The translations under genes and the position numbers were made by a program. A DNA stretch of 64,000 nt, taken from Eubacterium sp. GTDB taxonomy: Bacteria > Bacillota > Clostridia > Lachnospirales > Lachnospiraceae. The notes under the pieces were generated by a model. It saw only the letters and a program-made list of their open reading frames with translations. It searched no databases and was not told where the DNA came from. Of the stretch, positions 10,332 to 17,443 are shown piece after piece; position 1 is the first letter of the stretch; every line of letters begins with the position of its first letter. The stretch is taken from the NCBI GenBank assembly GCA_024684035.1, contig JAIKXQ010000077.1:1-64000 (forward strand), written 5' to 3'.

Positions 10332-10912
10332 TGAGTGCAGCAGCGATTCTTTTACTTGCAATCAATGCATGTCTTATCAATAACGTAGTACTGAGTCAGT
10401 TCCTGGGAATCTGTGCTTTCCTGGGCGTTTCCCAGAAGAGCAGTGCGTCAAAGGGAATGGGTGCGGCTGTAACCTTCGTTCTTACGCTGGCATCCCTTGT
10501 CTGTGGAATTATCTACAAGTTCCTGTTGGTTCCGACAGGACTTCAGTACATGAAAACGATCGTGTTTATCGTGATCGTTGCAGCTCTTGTTCAGTTCGTT
10601 GAGATGTTCCTGAAAAAATTCGTAAAGAGTCTGTACGATGCTCTCGGAATTTATCTTCCGCTGATCACTACAAACTGTGCAGTTCTCGGTGTTGCTCTTC
10701 TGAACGTTCAGAAAGAGTACGATATTCTTACAGGTACCATCTACGGATTTGCAACAGCGGTCGGATTCTGGATCGCGATCGTCATTCTCTCCTATATCAG
10801 AGAGAAGATTGTATTCAACGATATACCGAAGCCGTTCCGCGGTTTCCCGATCGTTATGATCACAGCGGCGCTGATGTCAATTGCTTTCTTCGGATTCTCA
10901 GCTCTGAAGTAA
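10331..10912 (+). CDS. rnfA: Rnf electron transport complex subunit A
   Basis: This 193-residue integral membrane subunit pairs with RnfE as the inverted partner and belongs to the NqrE family. It shows N-N-V-V-L-S-Q-F-L-G-I-C and L-I-T-T-N-C-A-V-L-G-V-A. Its ATG overlaps the rnfE stop by one base. Confidence 0.95.
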   Translation: MSAAAILLLAINACLINNVVLSQFLGICAFLGVSQKSSASKGMGAAVTFVLTLASLVCGIIYKFLLVPTGLQYMKTIVFIVIVAALVQFVEMFLKKFVKSLYDALGIYLPLITTNCAVLGVALLNVQKEYDILTGTIYGFATAVGFWIAIVILSYIREKIVFNDIPKPFRGFPIVMITAALMSIAFFGFSALK

Positions 10913-10930
10913 GCGGAACAGGAGGAAACT

Positions 10931-11716
10931 ATGAACGGAATTTTAATTGCGACACTGGTAGTCGGTGGTGTCGGACTGGTAGTCGGAATCTTCCTTTCCG
11001 TGGCGAGCAAGGTATTTGCAGTGCCGGTGGATGAGAAAGAGGCGGCAATCAACGAGGCACTTCCGGGCGCTAACTGTGGTGGCTGCGGATATTCAGGCTG
11101 TGCGGCCTGTGCAGCGGCTATGGCAAGAGGTGAGGCTGCGGTCAACGCCTGCGTAGTAGGTCAGAAGCCGGTAGCCGATGAGATTGCGAAGATTCTCGGA
11201 ACAACAGCTGCCGAGGGAGAGCGAAAGGTTGCTTTCGTTCGCTGTGTCGGCGACTGCGAAAAGACCACGGAGACTTATGAATACAGCGGTCCTTTGACCT
11301 GTAAAAATGTTCACATGGCACCGGGAGGCGGCCCGAAATCCTGCCGCTACGGTTGTCTCGGCCTTGGAGAGTGCGTATCTGTCTGCGAATTCGACGCGAT
11401 TCACATTGTTCAGGGAGTTGCGAAGGTCGATGAGGAGAAATGTGTCAACTGCGGCAAATGCCGCAAGGCTTGTCCGAAGGGACTCATCTCCGAAGTACCT
11501 TACAACTATGTATCACACATCGGATGCATGAATCCGGACAAGGGTAAACCGGTTATGGAGAACTGTAAAGTCGGTTGTATCTCCTGCCAGAAATGTGTGA
11601 GAAACTGTCCGGAGAATGCGATCTCCATCGACAGTGGGTATCCGGTCATCGACTACGCGAAGTGTACCAACTGCGGCACGTGCAAAGTCGATTGTCCGAG
11701 AAAGTGTATTGTATAA
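10931..11716 (+). CDS. rnfB: Rnf electron transport complex subunit B (polyferredoxin)
   Basis: The 261-residue ferredoxin-like subunit takes electrons from reduced ferredoxin. It has an N-terminal membrane helix, the N-C-G-G-C-G-Y-S-G-C cluster motif after it, and several further CxxCxxCxxxC motifs to the C terminus (for example C-V-N-C-G-K-C-R-K-A-C-P). It closes the Rnf operon. Confidence 0.96.
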   Translation: MNGILIATLVVGGVGLVVGIFLSVASKVFAVPVDEKEAAINEALPGANCGGCGYSGCAACAAAMARGEAAVNACVVGQKPVADEIAKILGTTAAEGERKVAFVRCVGDCEKTTETYEYSGPLTCKNVHMAPGGGPKSCRYGCLGLGECVSVCEFDAIHIVQGVAKVDEEKCVNCGKCRKACPKGLISEVPYNYVSHIGCMNPDKGKPVMENCKVGCISCQKCVRNCPENAISIDSGYPVIDYAKCTNCGTCKVDCPRKCIV

Positions 11717-11730
11717 GAGGGTGTTTTGAG

Positions 11731-11759
11731 TGGTGAAGTCTCTTTTTGGGACTTCGCCA
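11731..11759 (+). other. Hairpin between rnfB and the FAD reductase gene
   Basis: TGGTGAAGTC (11731-11740) pairs over ten base pairs with GACTTCGCCA (11750-11759) around a nine-base T-rich loop. There is no T-run after it, so it looks more like an RNA processing or stability element than a terminator. The next gene may still be on the rnf transcript. Confidence 0.5.
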
Positions 11760-11814
11760 TGTAAAGTTTCTGCAGAGGTTTTTCGTTTAGGGTGTAGCTG
11801 GAAGGAGTATGAGT

Positions 11815-13743
11815 ATGAAAGCATTGAAAGCAATTCCATACCTGCTGCTGGCAGCAGGAACTGCGATACCTATGGTGTTTTCACCGATGAAACCGCCAAG
11901 CAAGGCTCCGTCAGGAGGACCTTCTGCTGAGGCACAGACACTGACCGGCGCTGCGCAGGGAATGGATGGAGATGTGTCTGTACAGATTGTGGCAGATCAG
12001 GATTATATTTATTCTGTTGAAGTCACAGACCATCATGAGACGGATGGAATCGGAACGATCGCGGTGGATCAGATTCCATCCCAGATTTACAATTATCAGA
12101 GCTATGAGGTGGATTCCATTTCCGGTGCAACCATCACATCGGATGCCATCAAGAACGCTGTAAAGGCGGCTTTGGAGTCCGGAGGAATCTCCACGGAGAA
12201 ATTCGGAACAGCGCCGGTGATGAATACAACAAAGGCAAGGGATGCTGTCTACAAAGCGGACATCGTCATCGTCGGTGCCGGCGGAGCAGGAATGACAGCG
12301 GCCATCGAGGCTGCGGATAAAGGACACAAAGTAATCATTCTTGAGAGTCAGACCATGGTTGGCGGAAACTCCATTCGCGCTACGGGTGGTATGAACGCTG
12401 CCAATACGAAATGGCAGGATCAGAATGAATTCACAGAGGGTGACGGCGTTGAGAAATCTCTGAAGTCCGCGGCGGAAGAGTTTGCGGATAATGAGGTTGT
12501 CACTGAGCTGGCAGCCAAAGTAAGAAAACAGTACGATGAGTATCTGGCAAATCCGGAGGGATACTTCGATACGGCAGAACTCATGGAGCTTAACACCATC
12601 ATGGGCGGACATGGAATCAATGATCCTGCTCTTGTAAAGGAAATGTGCGAGAGAAGTGCGGAGGGTATCGACTGGCTCGATTCGGTGGGCGCGAAGCTTC
12701 ACAGAGTAGGAGCTGCGGGAGGTGCCTCTGTAAAGCGTATTCACAGCCCGGTGAACGCAGAAGGAAAGACCGAGGCAGTCGGCGCGTACACGATTCCGAT
12801 TCTCCAGGAGAATATTGAGACGAGAAGCGGAAAGATCCGCCTCTTCTACTCCACAACAGCGGACAAGGTTCTCATGGAAGACGGCAAAGCTGTGGGCGTA
12901 CATGCGATTGGTTCCACCGGTGAGAATGTCACTGTAAAGGCGAAAGCAGTCATCATCGCCTCCGGTGGCTTCGGAGCAAACTCCGAGATGGTTGAGAAAT
13001 ACAGAACGGAGCTCAAAGGTTTCATGACAACCAACGCGTCCGGTGCGCAGGGAATCGGAATTCAGATGGGTGAAGAGGCCGGTGCGGCCACTGTGGATAT
13101 GGATCAGATTCAGATTCATCCTACTGTAGAGTACAACTCAGGTCATCTGATCACAGAGGGACTTCGCGGAGACGGAGCCATCCTTGTAAACGTCAACGGT
13201 AAACGATTCTTTGACGAGGTTCAGACACGAGACCGTGTATCTGCTGCGGAAATTGAGCAGCCGGAGAGCTTTGCATGGCTCATCATCGATCAGAAGATGG
13301 TCGACGAGTCAGCGGTTATCGAGGGATACATCAACGCGGGATATACATTGACAGGTAAGGACGCGAAAGAACTTGCCGCTCAGATCGGCGTAGATCCGGA
13401 CACTCTGGATCAGACGATCAAAGACTGGAATCAGTGCGTTGCCAATAAGAGCGATCCGGAATTCGGACGTACCAGCTTTGCCAATGCTCTTGATACAGCT
13501 CCCTACTATGCGTTGAAGGTTACGCCGGGTATTCATCACACCATGGGAGGTCTGAAAATCAATCCGAAGTCCGAAGTTCTCAAAGAGAACGGAGATGCAA
13601 TCCCTGGACTCTTCGCAGCCGGAGAGGTTACAGGTGGTGTACACGGAGGCAACCGTCTCGGTGGAACCGCTGTCACAGACTTCGTTGTATACGGAAGAAT
13701 CTCGGGTATCAACGCAGCAGAGTATGTGGAAGAACTGAAATAA
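11815..13743 (+). CDS. FMN-binding, FAD-dependent reductase (fumarate/urocanate reductase type)
   Basis: The 642-residue flavoprotein begins with a hydrophobic signal or anchor segment (residues 1-23). An FMN-binding domain (about 45-125) follows with D-S-I-S-G-A-T, Thr106 being the predicted covalent FMN site. A flavocytochrome-c-type FAD domain starts with G-A-G-G-A-G-M at about 155 and ends with A-G-E-V-T-G-G-V-H-G-G-N-R-L-G-G. Such enzymes reduce fumarate, urocanate or other enoates at the cell surface; the substrate cannot be read from sequence. The start at 11815 fits the SD better than the ATG at 11809. It lies between Rnf and ApbE, which would load its FMN. Confidence 0.88.
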   Translation: MKALKAIPYLLLAAGTAIPMVFSPMKPPSKAPSGGPSAEAQTLTGAAQGMDGDVSVQIVADQDYIYSVEVTDHHETDGIGTIAVDQIPSQIYNYQSYEVDSISGATITSDAIKNAVKAALESGGISTEKFGTAPVMNTTKARDAVYKADIVIVGAGGAGMTAAIEAADKGHKVIILESQTMVGGNSIRATGGMNAANTKWQDQNEFTEGDGVEKSLKSAAEEFADNEVVTELAAKVRKQYDEYLANPEGYFDTAELMELNTIMGGHGINDPALVKEMCERSAEGIDWLDSVGAKLHRVGAAGGASVKRIHSPVNAEGKTEAVGAYTIPILQENIETRSGKIRLFYSTTADKVLMEDGKAVGVHAIGSTGENVTVKAKAVIIASGGFGANSEMVEKYRTELKGFMTTNASGAQGIGIQMGEEAGAATVDMDQIQIHPTVEYNSGHLITEGLRGDGAILVNVNGKRFFDEVQTRDRVSAAEIEQPESFAWLIIDQKMVDESAVIEGYINAGYTLTGKDAKELAAQIGVDPDTLDQTIKDWNQCVANKSDPEFGRTSFANALDTAPYYALKVTPGIHHTMGGLKINPKSEVLKENGDAIPGLFAAGEVTGGVHGGNRLGGTAVTDFVVYGRISGINAAEYVEELK

Positions 13744-13766
13744 AAAAGAATAATCTGATGTGCCAG

Positions 13767-13805
13767 CCCCGCCGTCCGGAGTCTTCCGGGCGGCGGGGTT
13801 TGTTT
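13767..13805 (+). terminator. Strong terminator after FAD reductase
   Basis: A 14-base-pair GC-rich stem (13767-13780 with 13785-13798, loop GTCT) is followed by the T-rich stretch TTTGTTT. It closes the region that begins with rnf. Confidence 0.85.
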
Positions 13806-13810
13806 ATCTC

Positions 13811-13979
13811 ATAGGAAATTGCTTCGCATTCCCTATGAGACAAAACGCTCCGCGGGATGCGCAGCTCGCAGATAAGAAGATCGCTTACGCGATTCTGCTC
13901 GCGCGCCTTTCGTCCGCTGCGCTCACCGGGAGGATGAGAGGGATGGGGGAGTCGATGTCCGCTTGCGGACTTTGTTCTA
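13811..13979. repeat. Intergenic palindromic repeat, long copy
   Basis: The first 43 bases (13811-13853) are identical to 33981-34023 and the last part (from CCGCTTGCGGACTTTGTTCT) to 34021-34040. Between them lie about 105 bases that the copy at 33981 lacks. The first part folds into a hairpin of CATAGG-type arms around GCTTCGC. No credible gene was found in the 13744-14144 gap that holds this element, a terminator and a promoter. Confidence 0.75.
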
Positions 13980-14059
13980 AGAAATCATGTTGTGCTCATA
14001 TAATTAGCGTATGCTTTGTCCCTTACGCGATCCTGTTTACACTCCAGAATCCATAAATC

Positions 14060-14088
14060 TTGTGACGGGACAGCGGATCATGTATAAT
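14060..14088 (+). promoter_or_regulatory. Predicted promoter of apbE operon
   Basis: TTGTGA (14060-14065), a 17-base spacer and TATAAT (14083-14088) lie 57 bases before the apbE start. Confidence 0.65.
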
Positions 14089-14144
14089 CAGAAGAAGTGA
14101 GAAATAGAGAAGCTTCACATGGGAAACAAGAGGGGAGTGATCTT

Positions 14145-15200
14145 GTGAAGAAAAGAAAAAGCAGGCGGGAGGCGACTGTTGCAGCGGTTGTACTCGGCCT
14201 GGGACTTGCGTTTTCCGGATGCGCGGGAAATGCAGGGAATACGCAGCGTTCCGTGAGTGCTGCGGAACAGGGGAGAGCTGCGGCTGGTGAGGAGATCCCC
14301 TGTGCTGAGCGAAGCGGAACTTTTTTTGATACGGTGATCGGTATACGTATCAATGACGAGCGGGCAGAGGAATTGCTGGACGACTGTTTCAGAATCTGTG
14401 AGGATATGGAGAATGTGCTTTCGGCGCAGAAGGAAGGCAGCGAGCTGTACAGGCTCAATCACAGAAATGAACAGACGGTAGAGGTTTCGGAGCCACTGGC
14501 AGTCTGTATCCGAAGGGGACTGGAGTTTTGTGAATTGTCAGAGGGAGCCTTTGATATCACGATTCTTCCGGTTCGGGAACTCTGGGATTTTGAGACGGAG
14601 GATCATGCGTCGGCGGTACCGGAGGACAACAAGATCCGGCAGGAACTCAAACGTGTGGACTATCGCAGGGTTCATGTGGAGAACCGGACGGTTACGTTTG
14701 ATTCGCCGGACACGATGATTGACCTGGGAGGAATTGCAAAGGGCTATATCTCCGAACAGTTGAAGTCCTATCTGAGGGAGGAGGGCTGTAGTTCTGCCAT
14801 GATCAATCTCGGCGGAAATGTCAGCTCTCTCGGAACGAAGCCGGGAGGTGCTCCCTGGATTGTCGGCATTCAGAAACCTTTCTCGGATCGGGGGGAGATC
14901 CTCACAACCGTGGAGTCGACGGATAACGCTGTGATTTCTTCGGGAATCTACGAGCGCTATTTCCGGGCAAACGGAAAATTCTATCACCATATTCTTGATC
15001 CGAAAACAGGGTATCCGGCGGAGACGGATCTGAATCAGGTGACGATTATAGGAGAGGACGATGCGGCCTGTGACGCTCTGGCTACCATCGGGATCATCCT
15101 CGGCCGTGAAAAAACGAAGAAACTGGCAGAGAAACTGGATGCACCGGTAAAAATCCTTTTTACCGGTCAGAATAATGAACTGGAGTGGTATCCTTCGTGA
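14145..15200 (+). CDS. apbE: FAD:protein FMN transferase, lipoprotein
   Basis: The 351-residue ApbE family enzyme transfers FMN from FAD to threonine in S/T-G-A-T type motifs. A signal sequence ends in the lipobox L-A-F-S-G-C (lipid anchor at about Cys25). S-G-T-F-F-D-T-V and D-L-G-G-I-A-K-G-Y match the substrate-binding parts of the family. The GTG start was chosen because AGGGGAG lies five bases before it and the product then starts with the basic signal sequence. Likely clients seen here are RnfD, RnfG and the flavoprotein at 11815. Confidence 0.92.
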   Translation: MKKRKSRREATVAAVVLGLGLAFSGCAGNAGNTQRSVSAAEQGRAAAGEEIPCAERSGTFFDTVIGIRINDERAEELLDDCFRICEDMENVLSAQKEGSELYRLNHRNEQTVEVSEPLAVCIRRGLEFCELSEGAFDITILPVRELWDFETEDHASAVPEDNKIRQELKRVDYRRVHVENRTVTFDSPDTMIDLGGIAKGYISEQLKSYLREEGCSSAMINLGGNVSSLGTKPGGAPWIVGIQKPFSDRGEILTTVESTDNAVISSGIYERYFRANGKFYHHILDPKTGYPAETDLNQVTIIGEDDAACDALATIGIILGREKTKKLAEKLDAPVKILFTGQNNELEWYPS

Positions 15201-15721
15201 TGAAAAAGACAGCGGGAAGAAATGACATCATACTGATCGCCGCGATTCTTCTTGTGGCGGGGCTGATCCTTCTTGTGAGAACTCTGATGGTGGATCTTCA
15301 CAAACCTCAGCTGGAGATTCTCGTCAACAACGAACAGTATGGCGTCTATGATCTGGACAAGGATCAGGAGATTCGGATCGGGAATACCAATGTGTGTGAA
15401 ATCAAAAACGGAGAGGTTCGGATGAAGGACGCAAAGTGTCCGGATCATCTCTGTATGGAATTTCTCCCCATTGATGAGACGGGTGGAAGTATTATCTGTC
15501 TGCCAAATCAGGTAATTCTCCACATCATCAATGCGAAGGAAAAGGAAGACGGGGAAGATAACTGGTGGGATGCTTCTTCCGGGTCGGAGAATAAGACGGA
15601 TGAGAAGTTAGAAAATAACGATTCGGGTGACGCTGAGTCAAAGGAGAAGAACGACGGCAAGAAGAATACCGGTGACAAGAAGGGGGCGGGGGATCACCGC
15701 CCGGATACGATAGCGGGATGA
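15200..15721 (+). CDS. NusG domain II-containing membrane-anchored protein
   Basis: The 173-residue protein has an N-terminal membrane helix (about 10-30) and a small beta domain of the NusG-II type, with C-P-D-H-L-C and a following S-I-I-C-L-P-N. A hydrophilic tail of about 50 residues rich in D, E, K and N ends it. Its ATG overlaps the apbE stop by one base. Proteins of this type are often found beside ApbE and Gx-family proteins; their role is not established. The tail is probably disordered. Confidence 0.75.
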   Translation: MKKTAGRNDIILIAAILLVAGLILLVRTLMVDLHKPQLEILVNNEQYGVYDLDKDQEIRIGNTNVCEIKNGEVRMKDAKCPDHLCMEFLPIDETGGSIICLPNQVILHIINAKEKEDGEDNWWDASSGSENKTDEKLENNDSGDAESKEKNDGKKNTGDKKGAGDHRPDTIAG

Positions 15722-15725
15722 CTTT

Positions 15726-16322
15726 ATGGATAGAACAGCAGACAGAACAGCGGATAGAACGGCGATCGGAACAGAGGATAGAACTGCGAATAGAACGGCG
15801 GACAGCGGTGTAAAGAAAAACCTCGGCAAAAAAACTGCATATCTGGGGATGCTGACAGCACTGGCCATACTGGTGGGCTATGTGGAGACGCTGATTCCAG
15901 TGAACTTTGGAGTACCCGGAATGAAAATCGGACTCTCCAACATAGTGATTCTGATTACGATCTATTTGTACAGCTGGCGTGAAGCGATTGTTATTTCTGC
16001 GGCCAGAGTGGTTGTGCTCGGTTTTTTGTTCGGAAATCTGTTCAGCATACAGTATGGAATGGCAGGGGCCGTTTCCAGTATGTTAATCATGTCGGTGTTA
16101 ATACGTACCGGAAAGTTCGGGAGCGTAGGGATATCTGCGGCGGGAGGTGCGGCACACAATGTGGGACAGATTCTCGTGGCCTGCATTTATATGCCCTCCA
16201 TTCCCTTTTTCTGGTATCTTCCCATGCTTCTGATTGCCGGAACTTTGACCGGTATTGTCAATGGATTTGTTGTTTATGCGGTCTACATACGACTGCCTGA
16301 GAAAGGACGGGATATCCGGTGA
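15726..16322 (+). CDS. Gx transporter family / heptaprenyl diphosphate synthase component I-like membrane protein
   Basis: The 198-residue protein has five or so membrane helices and the family signature L-I-P-V-N-F-G-V-P-G-M-K-I-G-L-S-N. Homologues are annotated as Gx transporters or as component I of heptaprenyl diphosphate synthase and resemble ECF-type S components. Residues 2-26 are an odd D-R-T-A repeat not expected in the family. No good SD precedes the ATG at 15726. A later in-frame ATG at 15849 would remove conserved residues, so the long form is kept. The role in flavin or quinone supply is inference from its neighbours. Confidence 0.72.
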   Translation: MDRTADRTADRTAIGTEDRTANRTADSGVKKNLGKKTAYLGMLTALAILVGYVETLIPVNFGVPGMKIGLSNIVILITIYLYSWREAIVISAARVVVLGFLFGNLFSIQYGMAGAVSSMLIMSVLIRTGKFGSVGISAAGGAAHNVGQILVACIYMPSIPFFWYLPMLLIAGTLTGIVNGFVVYAVYIRLPEKGRDIR

Positions 16323-17443
16323 AAATAATACATTGTGCGGATCTTCATCTGGATTCAAAGATGACGACGCATTTGAGCGGAGCACAGCTGCGACGGAGAC
16401 GGGCGGAACTGCTGCACACATTTACACGTATGGTTGAGTATGCCGGAGAGCAGGATGTAAAGGCAATTCTGATCTGCGGAGATCTCTTTGACACAAAGAA
16501 CATTTCGGCTCAGGCCAGAAACACTGTCTATGAGACGATTTGCAGGAATCCGGAGATCGGCTTTTTTTATCTGGCGGGAAATCATGAGGAGACCGCTTTT
16601 GTAGAGTGGATGCCATCTGTTCCGGAGAATCTGCATATATTCGGAACGGAGTGGACAGCCTTCCATATCGGCAGTGTGTCCATCGAGGGCACGGATCACT
16701 TTACGGAAGTGCCGCTCCCTTCGGCTTCCGCTGAAGGTGCGGTTCCAGGGGATGAAAAGAACGAGACACGTACTAATACGTTTCGAATTGTTGCCCTCCA
16801 TGGGCAGCTTTCGGAATATGGCGGCGCAGAGCCGGAAAACTTGAATCTTCAGCTGCTCCGCAACCGAGGGATCGATTATCTTGCCCTTGGCCATGTTCAC
16901 ACGTATAAAAAAGGTGAACTGGCGCCAAAGGGGATCTGGTGTTATTCCGGCGCTCTTGAGGGTAGAGGGTTTGATGAATGCGGACCGCATGGCTTTGTGC
17001 TTTTGGAGATCGATGAGGAGACCGGCACGTGCAGAGATTCCTTCGTTCCCTTTGCGTCCCGTCGTCTGTGGGAACTTCCGGTGGATATCAGCGGTGCATC
17101 CACGACGGTTGAAATAATCGCAAGAATCGAGGAGATGCTGAATTCTGCAGAGGAACTCTCGGCGGGGGATCTGGTGAGAGTGGTTCTGAAAGGCCGGCTG
17201 GATGTATGTGATGAAAAGAATACGGCGCAGATCATGGCTCATTTCGGCGACCGCTTTGCGCTTTTTCAGGTAAGGGATGAGACGAAGCTGGATGTCAACT
17301 ATCTGAGCTATGAGCATGACGCATCGCTGAAAGGGGAGCTGGTACGTCTTCTGCAGCGGGATCCGGAGCTTTCGGAAGATGAAAAGGCAGAGATTGTGCG
17401 GTGTGGATTGCAGGCGCTGTCGGGGGAGGAGTTTGAATTTTGA
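16319..17443 (+). CDS. DNA repair exonuclease, SbcD/YhaO-type metallophosphoesterase
   Basis: The 374-residue calcineurin-like phosphoesterase has metal-binding motifs C-A-D-L-H-L-D-S near the start, then G-D-L-F-D, G-N-H-E and G-H-V-H. With the overlapping downstream ATPase it forms an Mre11/Rad50-like pair that processes DNA ends. The GTG start overlaps the stop of the upstream gene by three bases. The acidic C-terminal part differs from E. coli SbcD and fits YhaO better. Confidence 0.85.
   Translation: MKIIHCADLHLDSKMTTHLSGAQLRRRRAELLHTFTRMVEYAGEQDVKAILICGDLFDTKNISAQARNTVYETICRNPEIGFFYLAGNHEETAFVEWMPSVPENLHIFGTEWTAFHIGSVSIEGTDHFTEVPLPSASAEGAVPGDEKNETRTNTFRIVALHGQLSEYGGAEPENLNLQLLRNRGIDYLALGHVHTYKKGELAPKGIWCYSGALEGRGFDECGPHGFVLLEIDEETGTCRDSFVPFASRRLWELPVDISGASTTVEIIARIEEMLNSAEELSAGDLVRVVLKGRLDVCDEKNTAQIMAHFGDRFALFQVRDETKLDVNYLSYEHDASLKGELVRLLQRDPELSEDEKAEIVRCGLQALSGEEFEF

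Noticed and set aside
11911..13119. 402-codon open frame on the minus strand
   Set aside because: Shadow of the flavoprotein gene, without SD or recognisable domain.
15726..15806. Possible CRISPR-like or tandem repeat array
   Set aside because: The units are about 12 bases without spacers and are in frame with a membrane protein.
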